Part shown: piece by piece, positions 53,023 to 64,000 of the stretch | Layout of the letters: each line of letters starts with the position of its first letter | Numbering within the stretch: the first letter of the stretch is position 1 | Assembly (NCBI RefSeq): GCF_024746835.1 | Contig: NZ_CP080531.1 | Span: 3,663,501-3,727,500 of the forward strand | Direction of reading: 5' to 3' | Source of the DNA: Mesorhizobium sp. AR02 | Lineage (GTDB): Bacteria > Pseudomonadota > Alphaproteobacteria > Rhizobiales > Rhizobiaceae | Length of the DNA stretch: 64,000 bases | Position numbers and translations under genes: made by a program | Notes under the pieces: model-generated | Databases searched by the model: none | What the model was told of the DNA's origin: nothing | What the model saw: only the letters and a program-made list of their open reading frames with translations

Positions 53023-53887
53023 CCCTCTGCCCGAGGCGCTGGGACCGCTGCTGCGGGAAGCGCGGGCCAGGCTTATGGCGGCCGCTGTCGGTGACCCGAC
53101 GCTCGACGCGCGGCTGATCGTCGAACATTTTTCCGGTACGACGCGCACACAGGCCATCGCCGAACCCGAACGCACGATCGACAGGAACGTCATCGCTGCG
53201 ATCGACGCCGCCCTGAGACGGCGAGCCGGTGGCGAACCGGTGCATCGCATCCTCGGCTATCGCGAATTCTATGGTTTGCGCCTGTCGCTGTCGCCGGAAA
53301 CGCTGGAGCCGCGGCCGGATACCGAGACGCTGGTCGAAGCGGTGCTGCCCTTCGTCAAGGCAATTGCCGCGCGGGAAGGCATGTGCCGTATCCTTGATCT
53401 CGGCACCGGGACGGGCGCCATCGCCCTCGCACTGCTGAGTGCGGTGCCGGCCGCGACCGCCACCGGTGTCGACATCGCCGCCGGCGCCCTGGCGACGGCG
53501 GCCCGCAATGCCGGGCAACTTGGGCTTGGCGGCCGGTTCACGACAGTCCAGTCGGACTGGTTCGAAAAAGTTTCCGGCCGATACCATGTAATTGCCGCAA
53601 ACCCTCCCTATATACGTTCGGAAGACATTGGAAATCTGCAGGACGAGGTCCGCGATTTCGACCCACGCCTGGCCCTGGACGGCGGCGTGGATGGGCTGAC
53701 CCCCTACAGGATCATCGCCGCCGAGGCGGCACGGTTTCTAGAAGCCGAAAGCAGGATTGCGGTCGAGATCGGCCACACGCAGCGCAATGAGGTTACGGAT
53801 ATATTCAAGGCGGCTGGTTATGCATCGGCTGCTGCTTTCCGTGATCTCGGCGGAAACGACAGGGTTCTTGTCTTTCAATGGGGATAA
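53015..53887 (+). CDS. prmC: Release factor glutamine N5-methyltransferase
   Basis: 290 aa. The SAM loop [16 protein letters not shown] is followed by the catalytic NPPY at 196-199. The N-terminal helical domain has the typical [16 protein letters not shown] and [27 protein letters not shown]. It methylates the GGQ glutamine of release factors 1 and 2. It overlaps prfA by eight bases, so the two are coupled. Confidence 0.96.
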   Translation: MADPLPEALGPLLREARARLMAAAVGDPTLDARLIVEHFSGTTRTQAIAEPERTIDRNVIAAIDAALRRRAGGEPVHRILGYREFYGLRLSLSPETLEPRPDTETLVEAVLPFVKAIAAREGMCRILDLGTGTGAIALALLSAVPAATATGVDIAAGALATAARNAGQLGLGGRFTTVQSDWFEKVSGRYHVIAANPPYIRSEDIGNLQDEVRDFDPRLALDGGVDGLTPYRIIAAEAARFLEAESRIAVEIGHTQRNEVTDIFKAAGYASAAAFRDLGGNDRVLVFQWG

Positions 53888-54197
53888 GCCTTGACGCAGT
53901 GCGAAAAAACCGCTTGGCAATACCGGGGAATGCGGCTAGGGTCGCCTCAACCGGATGAGACGAAGCAGGCAGTGCTCTTAGCGATTCGGTCCTCCTTGGA
54001 AATAGCTGCCTTCTTGCGCAAACGACGCCCAAGCTTCGTGCGGGAATCGTCCGGCAAGTGATGTAACCGGAACAGGATGGCACGTGGCGCCAACGCAATT
54101 GATGCGGGCGAACGCCGGTGAAGAAGCGAAACGGCTTGCTGCATGAGCGCCTCCGTTCGTAACGAGTTTTCGAAAATTTCAAAATGAAGAGAGTCGA
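53888..54197. other. Gap upstream of the DUF4167 gene
   Basis: 310 bases with no supported gene. I see no strong terminator after prmC and no convincing promoter boxes. GAAGAGAG at 54185-54192 is the likely ribosome-binding site of the next gene. Confidence 0.6.
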
Positions 54198-55178
54198 ATG
54201 AGGCCACAACAGCAGAACAGGCGCATGCGCGGTCGCAACAACAATGGCGGCGGCGGTGGCAACAACAATAACAACAACAACCGCAAGGGCCCAAATCCCC
54301 TGACGCGCAACTACGAGAGCAACGGCCCGGACGTGAAGATCCGTGGATCGGCTCAGCAGATCGCCGAAAAATACGCCACCCTGGCCCGTGACGCGCAAAG
54401 CTCCGGCGATCGGGTCATGGCGGAGAACTACCTCCAGCACGCCGAACATTACAATCGCATCATTGCCGCCGCGCAGGCGCAGATGCCGATCCAGAATACG
54501 CAACAGAATCGCGACGATTTCGACGATGACGGCGATGAGGATCGTGATGACTTCGACAATTCCGGCAACAACAGCAACAATGTTTCCGATGCTCAGATCC
54601 CGGTGGCCAACCATGGCGCCGGCCCGCAACCGGTCATCGAAGGCATGCCGGCCGAGGTCGCGCTGAACCGGGAAAGCGGTCGCGACAATCGTGACAATGG
54701 TGGGCGTGACAATGGTGGGCGCGACAATAGTGGGCGTGACAACAATGGCGGCCGCAACAACGGCCGCGACAACAATGGCGGGCGCCATCGCGATCGTCGC
54801 CCCAATGGCGGCTACGGCCAGAACGGCCAGCGCGACTTTGGTTCGTCCTCCGATCAAGGCGGCCAGCAACAGCGCAACGAGGCCCCGCTGCAAGCAGACG
54901 CACAAGCAGAGCCCGCTTCGCCGGTCGAGATCGTTGCGGCAGCCGAGCCGGCTCCGCTGTTCGAGAGTTTCTCGCCGGCGGCTCTTGCCGCCCAGGCCGA
55001 GCTCAACGAGGCGGCGGCCGAGGGCGGTGTTGCCCGTCGCCCGCGCCGTCCGCGCCGCCCGCGCACAAACGCCGACCAGGTCGACGGCGGTAGCGACAAT
55101 GCGGGTGCCGGCGAGGTGGCAGCGGCGCCCGCCGACAGCGGCAATGCCGAGCCGGTGATCGTCGACATCGACAACTGA
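54198..55178 (+). CDS. DUF4167 domain protein with Asn/Gly-rich low-complexity regions
   Basis: 326 aa. The conserved N-terminal domain (about 1-95) starts MRPQQQNRRMRGRN, passes an Asn/Gly run, then GPNPLTRNYESNGPDVKIRGSAQQIAEKYATLARDAQSSGDRVMAENYLQHAEHYNRII. The rest is low complexity: acidic (DDFDDDGDED), then Arg/Asp/Asn/Gly repeats (about 155-200), a Gln/Ala/Pro stretch, a RRPRRPRRPR basic patch and an acidic tail. It is conserved in Rhizobiales next to prmC. The composition suggests RNA or nucleic-acid binding, but the function is unknown. Confidence 0.88.
   Translation: MRPQQQNRRMRGRNNNGGGGGNNNNNNNRKGPNPLTRNYESNGPDVKIRGSAQQIAEKYATLARDAQSSGDRVMAENYLQHAEHYNRIIAAAQAQMPIQNTQQNRDDFDDDGDEDRDDFDNSGNNSNNVSDAQIPVANHGAGPQPVIEGMPAEVALNRESGRDNRDNGGRDNGGRDNSGRDNNGGRNNGRDNNGGRHRDRRPNGGYGQNGQRDFGSSSDQGGQQQRNEAPLQADAQAEPASPVEIVAAAEPAPLFESFSPAALAAQAELNEAAAEGGVARRPRRPRRPRTNADQVDGGSDNAGAGEVAAAPADSGNAEPVIVDIDN
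54670..54790. repeat. In-gene tandem repeats coding the RDNNGG region
   Basis: Units such as GTGACAATGGTGGGC and its variants (CGCGACAATAGTGGGC, GCGACAACAATGGCGG) recur about eight times, encoding RDN(N/S)GG repeats. Repeat-number change would lengthen or shorten the disordered part of the DUF4167 protein in frame. Confidence 0.8.
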
Positions 55179-55201
55179 TCGGACAGCATTTCAAGACGTT
55201 G

Positions 55202-55229
55202 AACGGCGGAGAGAAATCTCCGCCGTTTT
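55202..55229 (+). terminator. Rho-independent terminator after the DUF4167 gene
   Basis: AACGGCGGAGA (55202-55212) pairs perfectly with TCTCCGCCGTT (55217-55227) around a GAAA tetraloop and is followed by TTC. It lies 24 bases after the stop. Confidence 0.88.
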
Positions 55230-55276
55230 CGTTTGGGCGGACGTGGAATATTATGCATTTCCCGGTATCGAGACGT

Positions 55277-55305
55277 CTTGAGGGGCCGGGGTGCATGCAC
55301 CATAT
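55277..55305 (+). promoter_or_regulatory. Probable RpoH (heat-shock) promoter of clpB
   Basis: CTTGAGG (55277-55283), 14 bases, then CACCATAT (55298-55305) matches the sigma32 pattern CTTGAAA-N13-17-CCCCATNT closely (7 of 8 in the -10). It lies 94 bases before the clpB start, after the upstream terminator. Confidence 0.75.
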
Positions 55306-55398
55306 CTCGGCTGAGCAGGATCCGGCTCGAATGGGCGGGTCCGTCACCGCAATCTGATCCGGTGCCGCAAAGCGGGCCGGTGATGGAAGGAGACAGAT

Positions 55399-58005
<2,607 letters not shown>

Positions 58006-58008
58006 TCC

Positions 58009-58045
58009 AACGCCGCGCGTCCAGGCAGGGCGCGCGGCGTTTTCA
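58009..58045 (+). terminator. Rho-independent terminator after clpB
   Basis: AACGCCGCGCG (58009-58019) pairs perfectly with CGCGCGGCGTT (58031-58041) around an 11-nt loop and is followed by TTTC. Confidence 0.88.
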
Positions 58046-58064
58046 TAGGGATGATGGGGGGCGG

Positions 58065-58430
58065 ATGACGCTGGACGACTACAACGGCTTCTGCGCCTCG
58101 CTGCCCGCGACAAACCACGTCGTCCAATGGGGCGGCGCCCATGTCTGGAAGGTCGGGACCAAGGTGTTTGCGATCGGCGGCTGGGATCAGGGCCAGCAGC
58201 TCTTCGTCACCTTCAAATGTTCCGACATCGCCTACGACGTACTGAAGGAACAGCCGGGCTTGCTGCCCGCGCCCTATCTTGCCTCGCGCGGCATGACATG
58301 GATCCAGCGTCGGACAAGCCAGAGCATGGATGATGGTGCGCTGAAGGACTATCTGCGCGAGAGCCATCGCCTTGTCGCCTTGAAGCTGACCAGGCAGGCG
58401 CGCAAGGAATTGGGGCTCGCCGCGGGCTAG
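58065..58430 (+). CDS. MmcQ/YjbR family DNA-binding protein
   Basis: 121 aa with the CyaY-like MmcQ/YjbR fold: FCASLPATNHVVQWGGAHVWKVGTKVFAIGGW, FKCSDIAYDVLKEQPGLLPAPYLASRGMTWIQ, and C-terminal LKDYLRESHRLVALKLTRQARKEL. Family members bind DNA by homology to YjbR, but the role is unknown. ATG 58065 follows a GGGGGGCGG purine-rich stretch. Confidence 0.9.
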   Translation: MTLDDYNGFCASLPATNHVVQWGGAHVWKVGTKVFAIGGWDQGQQLFVTFKCSDIAYDVLKEQPGLLPAPYLASRGMTWIQRRTSQSMDDGALKDYLRESHRLVALKLTRQARKELGLAAG

Positions 58431-58579
58431 CTGATATTCGTCGATACGCCGGAAAACCGCCATCTTCATGCCCGGTTCATGTTGGAACCATATGGTGGGG
58501 TAACTGGTTTGCTGGCGAAGGGGTTCGCCAAAGAACAATGCCGGGCGGCGGCAATTACGGACCGGAGAGTTTGGCCACG

Positions 58580-60097
58580 ATGTTCCGCACGATCTTTGCC
58601 CTTTCGGCGCTTGCCGCCGGGCTTGTGTCTTCTGCTGCGCTTGCCGCGCCGACACAGGACAACGCACCAAGGGTTGTCCATGCTGCCAATGATGGCGGCA
58701 TTCTTGTTGCCCAGGACGGAAATCTGGACATCTACTACGACGCCCGCGGCAACCGCGTCATCGTCGATGCCGATACCGGCAAGGTCATCGCCATCCAACC
58801 GCCGCAGACACGGCTTGACCGCCGCGCGTTGCGCCGCGAAACAAGGCTGCGCGAGTTGGGTCGGGCTCCCGCCGACGATGATCGTTACTATCTCGACGAT
58901 CCGGAAGACATGGCGCGGTTCCGCCGCAAGCAGTTGGAAGAGGAAGGCCGGGTCATCCGGCCGCCGGCCGACGAATACGACCCCAATGGCGACAATTCGG
59001 TGGAAGCCTATCCGCCGGCGCCGCAGGACGACGGCAGTTACGACAACAACTATCCCGATGCGCCGCAGCCGGCCAAGCCGGGCACCATCAAGCGCCAGCC
59101 GCTCAACGAGGCCTCGATCGATCCGGCGCAGCCGGACGTGCAGCAGGCCAATCCGGAAACGCAGGCGGCCCTGCCGCCGGACACCAGTGGCAAGGCCGCC
59201 GTCGATCCGTCGCTGTCGCTGGGAGCCCGCCAGGACGTGGCCGCGCTGCAGGTACTCCTCGACCGCGGCGGTGCTTCGCCTGGCGTCATCGACGGTCGCT
59301 TCGGCTCAAACGTCGACAAGGCGCTCGCCGCCTATAATGAAATCACCGGCAGCAATTTGAAGTCGACCGATGCGGTCGGCATCCAGGCAGCACTGGCACA
59401 ATCCGGCGGCGATGCCTTCGCCAACTACACGATCACGGCAGAGGACGCGGCCGGCCCCTATGTCGCCTCGATCCCGGAAGACTACAGCCAGAAGGCGCAG
59501 CTCAACTGCATGTGCTACACCTCTGTCACCGAGGCGCTGGCGGAGCGCTTCCATATGGACGAGAACTATCTGAAGTCGATCAACAAGGGCCTCGACTTCA
59601 ACCGCCCCGGCACGATCATCAAGGTCGCCAATTTCGGCAAGCTGGTGTCGACGCCGGTCGCGCGTATCGTCGCCGACAAGACCAAGAAAGAAGTGTACGC
59701 CTACGATGCGGGCGGCAGGCTGGTCGCAGCCTATCCCGCGACCATCGGCTCGGCCGACACGCCGTCGCCCACCGGCATCCACGCCGTGTCGCGCATCGCG
59801 CTCGACCCGAACTACACCTACAACCCGAACATCAATTTCAAGCAGGGCCAGAACGACAAGATCCTGACCATTCCGCCAGGCCCCAACGGACCTGTAGGGT
59901 CGGTCTGGATCGCGCTCGACAAGCCGACCTACGGCATCCACGGCACGCCCGAGCCGTCGAAGATCGGCAAAACCGAAAGCCATGGCTGCGTGCGCCTGAC
60001 CAACTGGGACGCACGCGAGCTCGCCAAGCTGGTATCGCCAGGCGTTACCGTGGAATTCGTCGGCGGACCTTCAGCCGATGACGTTGCGCAGCAATGA
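58580..60097 (+). CDS. Exported L,D-transpeptidase (YkuD) with a peptidoglycan-binding region
   Basis: 505 aa. A signal peptide (about 1-24) precedes a long Pro/Asp-rich region. A peptidoglycan-binding-like domain follows (about 210-275, ARQDVAALQVLLDRGGASPGVIDGRFGSNVDKALAAY). The C-terminal YkuD domain has HGTPEPSKIG and SHGCVRL with catalytic Cys470. It forms 3-3 cross-links or anchors outer-membrane proteins; rhizobial walls are rich in such links. ATG 58580 is preferred because it exposes the signal peptide. Its 3' end overlaps the convergent TMEM175-like gene by 27 bases. Confidence 0.94.
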   Translation: MFRTIFALSALAAGLVSSAALAAPTQDNAPRVVHAANDGGILVAQDGNLDIYYDARGNRVIVDADTGKVIAIQPPQTRLDRRALRRETRLRELGRAPADDDRYYLDDPEDMARFRRKQLEEEGRVIRPPADEYDPNGDNSVEAYPPAPQDDGSYDNNYPDAPQPAKPGTIKRQPLNEASIDPAQPDVQQANPETQAALPPDTSGKAAVDPSLSLGARQDVAALQVLLDRGGASPGVIDGRFGSNVDKALAAYNEITGSNLKSTDAVGIQAALAQSGGDAFANYTITAEDAAGPYVASIPEDYSQKAQLNCMCYTSVTEALAERFHMDENYLKSINKGLDFNRPGTIIKVANFGKLVSTPVARIVADKTKKEVYAYDAGGRLVAAYPATIGSADTPSPTGIHAVSRIALDPNYTYNPNINFKQGQNDKILTIPPGPNGPVGSVWIALDKPTYGIHGTPEPSKIGKTESHGCVRLTNWDARELAKLVSPGVTVEFVGGPSADDVAQQ

Positions 60098-60703
60098 GCC
60101 GCGCAGCGCAGCGGCATAGATCAACTGCACGACCAGAATGAAGCCGACGCTGAGCAACGGGTTGATCAGGCACAGTGCGGCGCCGACCGCCCACAGGATC
60201 TGCGCCTTGACGATGCGCAGATAGACCGTGCGCTTGGTTTCGGCGTCGACATCTTCCGCGACAAAGCCGTTCTTCTCCGCATAGCGCCAGTTGGCGAACA
60301 GGGTGACGCCGAGCATCAGCAGGTTAAGCCAGTAGACCAGCACCGCGGTCCTGAATTCGAGGAAATCGGCCAGAAGATCGGTCGAGAACGGCAAGAGCGC
60401 GATGAAGGCGAGAAAGCAGAGGTTCAGCGTTGCAAGCCGTCTGTCGGATTTGGCGATGAGCCCATGTTGCGCCTGCTGGCCGAACCAGAAGATGGTCAGG
60501 GTCAGGAAACTCAAGGCGTAGGTCAGGAAGCGCGGCGCGAGGGCCGCGATGGCGGCAAGCAGATCGTGCTCGGAATGGACAGCCTCATGCGCCGGCACCC
60601 TGATCTCGAGCACGATGAGCGTGAGCGCGATGGCAAAAACGCCGTCGGTGATGCCGACAATGCGACCGCGTCCCTCCGCCGATGCTTCCAGTGGACGCTT
60701 CAT
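60071..60703 (-). CDS. TMEM175-like (DUF1211) membrane protein
   Basis: 210 aa with about six helices. Helix 1 has the family motif region GRIVGITDGVFAIALTLIVLEIRVP. The usual RxxxFSD signature of TMEM175 potassium channels reads RIVGITD here (Phe to Ile, Ser to Thr). TMEM175 channels conduct K+ through a helix-1 hydrophobic gate. ATG 60703 is followed by a basic N-terminus; the frame extends 27 codons upstream without support. It is divergent from the MFS gene. Confidence 0.85.
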   Translation of the reverse strand: MKRPLEASAEGRGRIVGITDGVFAIALTLIVLEIRVPAHEAVHSEHDLLAAIAALAPRFLTYALSFLTLTIFWFGQQAQHGLIAKSDRRLATLNLCFLAFIALLPFSTDLLADFLEFRTAVLVYWLNLLMLGVTLFANWRYAEKNGFVAEDVDAETKRTVYLRIVKAQILWAVGAALCLINPLLSVGFILVVQLIYAAALRGSLLRNVIG

Positions 60704-60855
60704 CGATTTCTCCCGCCTGCCGCCTTCCAGAAAACTTAGCATGACTGCCGCCGTTTGCATCCGGGGTGGACGCATCCTGGCCAATTGGCTGGTTTCAAGG
60801 ACTGCAAGCTGCTGGCCGGTTGTTGCCGGCGCGCTTGGGGTCTAAGCAGGGTGCC

Positions 60856-62415
60856 ATGCATTCACCAAGCGAAGCCGCCGCCGTCCCGCTGACCAGCCCG
60901 GTTGCGAACGGGACGTTCTGTCCGCAATCGCAGCGGCGATTCGTGCTGATCGCGGCGATCCTGGCCTCGGCGCTCGGCTTCATCGACGGATCGATCCTGG
61001 CTATCGCCATGCCGGCGATCCGCGTCAACCTCGGTGCCAGCCTTGCCGAGGCACAGTGGATTTCCAATGGCTATGCGTTGACGTTGTCGGCGCTGATCCT
61101 TGCCGGCGGGGCCGCTGGCGACCGGTTCGGGCTGCGCCGCGCCTTCGTCGCCGGCATTGTGCTGTTCGTCGCCGCGTCGCTCGCCTGTGCGCTGGCGCCG
61201 AATGCTGTCGTGCTGATCGCGTTTCGCGCCCTCCAGGGCATTGGTGCGGCGATCATGGTGCCGGGCAGCCTCGCCATCATCGCCAAGGCCTACCCGAAGA
61301 AAGAGCGCGGCCGCGCCATCGGCATCTGGGCCGCCGCATCAGCGCTGACGACAGCACTAGGCCCAGTGCTCGGCGGCCTGGTGCTGTCAGCTTTCGGCGG
61401 TGGTATCTGGCGGGCGATTTTTGCCGTCAACCTGCCGCTCGGCTTGATCTCGATCTATCTCTTGCTCGTCAAGATTCCGGCCGATGCGCCGACGGAAAAA
61501 CGCAGCCTTGATCTTGGCGGTGGCGCGCTGGCGACCCTGGCCTTCGGCGCGCTCGCCTATGGGCTGACCTCGATGAGTTCCAGCGGCGAGGGCCACATGG
61601 CAGGGCCGAGCATTGCCGCCGGCGCGGTGCTGCTTGTGATCTTCATCCTGTTCGAGCAGCGGCAACGCGAGCCGATGATCGACCTCAGCCTGTTTCGCAT
61701 TGGCGCTTTTGCCGGCGCCAATGTCGCGACCTTCTTCCTCTATTTCGCGCTGTCGGCCAATCTTTTCTATCTGCCGATGCTGCTGATCGCCGGCTGGGGA
61801 CTGAGCACGGCCGAAGTCGGCTTCATCTTCCTGCCGCTGTCGGCATCGATCGCGCTTCTGTCGGGACCGGTCGGTCAATTGTCGGATCGGATCGGGCCGC
61901 GTTTCCCGATCGCCTGCGGCAGCCTGATCGTGGCTTCCGCCTTCGCCGGGCTTGCCTTGCTCACCCATGCCGGCATCCACCATTTCTGGGCGGGAACATT
62001 TCCGCTGATGGCGCTGATGGGGCTCGGCATGGCGCTGGTCGTGTCACCACTGTCGACCGCGATCATGACGGCGGTGGAAGACAAGGATACGGGGGCCGCT
62101 TCCGGCATCAACAATGCAGTCTCGCGCATTGGCGGCCTGATCGCGGTGGCGGCGATGGGATCGCTGGCCGCCTGGGTCTACGCCAATGCATTGGACGGGA
62201 GTGCGATATCAGGCGTGCCAGGCTTTGGCGAACCAGCGCCGGCCGATCTTGCGCCGGCGCTCGATGCGGCAAGGCTCGCCGCCAGCGATGCCGCGTTTTC
62301 GACGGTCTCTTCGGTAACGGCGCTGCTTTGCCTGCTTTCCGCCGTCATCGCGTGGACGACAATTTCCGGCTCGCCACTGCCTTGGTCGCGGCGCGCCGAA
62401 CCCAGGCAGGACTGA
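60856..62415 (+). CDS. MFS transporter, DHA2 (14-helix) drug-efflux family
   Basis: 519 aa with about 14 hydrophobic helices. Motif A (GDRFGLRRAFVAG) and the antiporter motif C region (ALGPVLGGLVLSAFGGGIWRAIFAVNLPLG) mark a proton-driven multidrug exporter of the EmrB/QacA type. It begins with a polar stretch and FIDGSILAIAMPAIRVNLGAS in helix 1. ATG 60856 is the first ATG with a GCAGGG ribosome-binding-like sequence; the frame extends upstream without support. No regulator is adjacent. Confidence 0.92.
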   Translation: MHSPSEAAAVPLTSPVANGTFCPQSQRRFVLIAAILASALGFIDGSILAIAMPAIRVNLGASLAEAQWISNGYALTLSALILAGGAAGDRFGLRRAFVAGIVLFVAASLACALAPNAVVLIAFRALQGIGAAIMVPGSLAIIAKAYPKKERGRAIGIWAAASALTTALGPVLGGLVLSAFGGGIWRAIFAVNLPLGLISIYLLLVKIPADAPTEKRSLDLGGGALATLAFGALAYGLTSMSSSGEGHMAGPSIAAGAVLLVIFILFEQRQREPMIDLSLFRIGAFAGANVATFFLYFALSANLFYLPMLLIAGWGLSTAEVGFIFLPLSASIALLSGPVGQLSDRIGPRFPIACGSLIVASAFAGLALLTHAGIHHFWAGTFPLMALMGLGMALVVSPLSTAIMTAVEDKDTGAASGINNAVSRIGGLIAVAAMGSLAAWVYANALDGSAISGVPGFGEPAPADLAPALDAARLAASDAAFSTVSSVTALLCLLSAVIAWTTISGSPLPWSRRAEPRQD

Positions 62416-62427
62416 AAAGCCGACAGG

Positions 62428-64000
62428 TCAGCCGTCGATCTTGGCGCTCGCGACCTTCAGCGAATTGCCATCTTCCTGCTTCAGCAGATCGTCGATGCGT
62501 TCGCGCTCGCGCTTGAAGGCGACGAGATCGTCGCCCTTCAGCACCTTGCCGACCGGCAGGCGAACACGCATCGAATCGACTTTGGTGCCGTTGACGATCA
62601 GCTCGTAGTGGAGGTGAGGACCTGTGGAGAGACCGGTCTGGCCGAGATAGCCAATGACCTGGCCTTGGCGAACATGAACGCCCGGTGCGATGCCTTTGGC
62701 AAAGGCGCTCTGGTGATTGTATGAGGTCTCGTAGCCATTGGCATGGCGCAGGATGATCTGCTTGCCATAGCCGCCGGCCCACCCGGCTGTCTCGACGACG
62801 CCATTGCCGGCCGCGATGATCGGCGATCCGATCGGGGCCGCCCAATCGGTGCCCGTGTGCATGCGGACGTAGCCGAGGATAGGATGCTTGCGCGCACCAA
62901 ACCCGGAGGTGAATCTCCCGTTGGGCAGTGGGTTGCGCAGCAGAAACTGCTCGGCGCTTGAGCCATCCTGGTCGAAATAGTCGGTGCTGCCGTCTTGCAT
63001 CTGAAAGCGGTAGAAGTTGCGCGTTGTACCGCCGAAGGTCGCCGAGACGTAGAGGAGCTCCGAATCGTCTGATGTCTGGTCGTCGCCGTCGGGCTGCGAG
63101 AACAGCACTTCGAGGCGATCCGACGGATTGAGTCGCGACTGGAAGTCGACGCCAGATGCCAGCAGCTTGATCAGCCGCTGGGTCATTTTCTTCGACATGC
63201 CGTAGGAATAGGCGGTGCGGTAGATGCCGTCATAGACAGTGGGCAGATTGCCACGCACCACCACCGGTGCCGACGAATCGTCAAATGCAGTCAACAATTC
63301 GGGATTGGGATCCGGCTCCTGCGCCGGCACATACTGGCCGCGGTCGTCGAGCGCGATGGTGACGATATGCGTGGTCTTGTCGTAGACGCTGGTGCGCACG
63401 ACCTTGGCGGCATCGCCGTGAACCTCGAGGCCGACGCGCAGCACCGTTCCGGCCTTCAACGTCGGCGCATTCAGGAGTTTGGCGATCGCTTCGGCCATGC
63501 CGGTGGCGTCATCGCCCGTATAGCCCGAATCGGCGAAGGCCTCGGTGAGGTCGGTGTCCTTGGTGAAGGGAATGATTTCCTCGGCGAAAGCCGGTGCCTG
63601 GTCGTCGGTGGCAGCACGCGGCGCCACCGAGACGTTTTCCGGCACGATCTTCACGTCATAGGAGCCGGCCATCGACTCGGCGAACGCTTCGCCGAATCGC
63701 TGCGGGTCGACATAGTGGAGTGAGGCGACCTGCACGGCGCCGTCGCTGAGGTCGGTGCCGGCTTCGCGCACCACCTTTTCCACCTCGTCGGCGGACAGGT
63801 CGCTCTTTTCGTCGAAGGAGGCCGTCTCGATGGGGAAATCGACGGTCTTCAGGCTCATCTCGCTTTCGACCTTGGCGCCGTAGATCTGACCGGATGCGGC
63901 CGATGCTGCCGCTGGCTGCGCCGGCGTGTCGTCGCCGTCGTCGCCGAACACCTGCATCGGGTCGAAAGGCGGGTAGGCCCGGCTGGTGGTGTGGCCGGCC
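62428..64000 (-). CDS. M23-family peptidoglycan endopeptidase (N-terminus beyond window)
   Basis: At least 523 aa; the frame stays open to the right edge (reading AGHTTSRAYPPFDP before the Met at 63957), so the start lies outside. The C-terminal M23 domain has NGRFTSGFGARKHPILGYVRMHTGTDWAAPIGSPI, where His and Asp are the zinc ligands, and GLSTGPHLHYELIVNG with the HLH motif. It is probably a periplasmic LytM enzyme cleaving peptide cross-links. The upstream part (63000-63900) is acidic and includes a region like rhizobial DUF-type adaptor domains, which I cannot name. Confidence 0.9.
   Translation of the reverse strand, partial: AGHTTSRAYPPFDPMQVFGDDGDDTPAQPAAASAASGQIYGAKVESEMSLKTVDFPIETASFDEKSDLSADEVEKVVREAGTDLSDGAVQVASLHYVDPQRFGEAFAESMAGSYDVKIVPENVSVAPRAATDDQAPAFAEEIIPFTKDTDLTEAFADSGYTGDDATGMAEAIAKLLNAPTLKAGTVLRVGLEVHGDAAKVVRTSVYDKTTHIVTIALDDRGQYVPAQEPDPNPELLTAFDDSSAPVVVRGNLPTVYDGIYRTAYSYGMSKKMTQRLIKLLASGVDFQSRLNPSDRLEVLFSQPDGDDQTSDDSELLYVSATFGGTTRNFYRFQMQDGSTDYFDQDGSSAEQFLLRNPLPNGRFTSGFGARKHPILGYVRMHTGTDWAAPIGSPIIAAGNGVVETAGWAGGYGKQIILRHANGYETSYNHQSAFAKGIAPGVHVRQGQVIGYLGQTGLSTGPHLHYELIVNGTKVDSMRVRLPVGKVLKGDDLVAFKRERERIDDLLKQEDGNSLKVASAKIDG

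Overview
The window looks like chromosomal DNA from a Rhizobiales alphaproteobacterium, most likely Mesorhizobium or a close relative. Reasons: uniformly high GC; the run lysC, ptsP, prfA, prmC, DUF4167 gene, clpB; the run secA, parvulin foldase, argJ, GNAT, mutT; many GTG/TTG starts; and dispersed TAGAGC...GCTCTA palindromic repeats of a kind that I recall from Mesorhizobium. The assignment is by gene content and memory, not by a database search.

Layout. 0-1.6 kb: an ECF sigma factor / NrsF-type membrane anti-sigma pair with its own probable promoter, divergent from a truncated gene for an exported protein. 1.7-3.7 kb: a three-PAS diguanylate cyclase. 3.8-9.2 kb (minus): 3-hydroxybutyryl-CoA dehydrogenase, etfA, etfB, rhomboid protease, PduO-type cobalamin adenosyltransferase, a twin-TM HIG1 protein and an SDR. 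9.3-15.2 kb: BrkB/YihY protein, EamA transporter, GluQ-RS, DNA glycosylase, HNH nuclease, DsbB, DedA-like protein, then tRNA-Leu(CAA). 15.8-21.6 kb (minus): a flippase, a GNAT/FemAB-like transferase, an exported creatininase homologue translationally coupled to an exported beta-propeller, and an outer-membrane barrel. This is the most accessory-looking block. 22-32 kb: secA and foldase, then an apparent insertion (TetR, MFS pump, exported caspase-like protease), then argJ, GNAT, mutT. 32-38.4 kb: orphan Flp pilin, methyltransferase, comF, glutaredoxin, nitrilase-family amidase, DUF1178, an unknown HEXXH protein, and a MarR/EamA divergent pair. 38.4-43 kb: a winged-helix regulator divergent from a luciferase-like monooxygenase / flavin reductase pair, an intact IS630 element, and ubiG. 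43-47.5 kb: a HAMP-PAS-GAF-GGDEF cyclase convergent with a CHASE3 hybrid histidine kinase and a small ABM-domain protein. 47.7-58.4 kb: lysC, ptsP, an unknown 190-aa gene, prfA, prmC, DUF4167, clpB, mmcQ/yjbR. 58.5-64 kb: L,D-transpeptidase, TMEM175-like channel, DHA2-type MFS pump and a truncated M23 endopeptidase.

No CRISPR array, prophage, rRNA or toxin-antitoxin module was seen. The items most worth follow-up are: the unknown gene embedded by 4-nt overlaps on both sides between ptsP and prfA; the exported creatininase/beta-propeller pair; the HEATH-motif protein; the repeat family that supplies stop codons to its neighbours and resembles the ends of the local IS630; and several operators or promoters readable directly from the sequence (SigF-type, RpoH-type, TetR, MarR).
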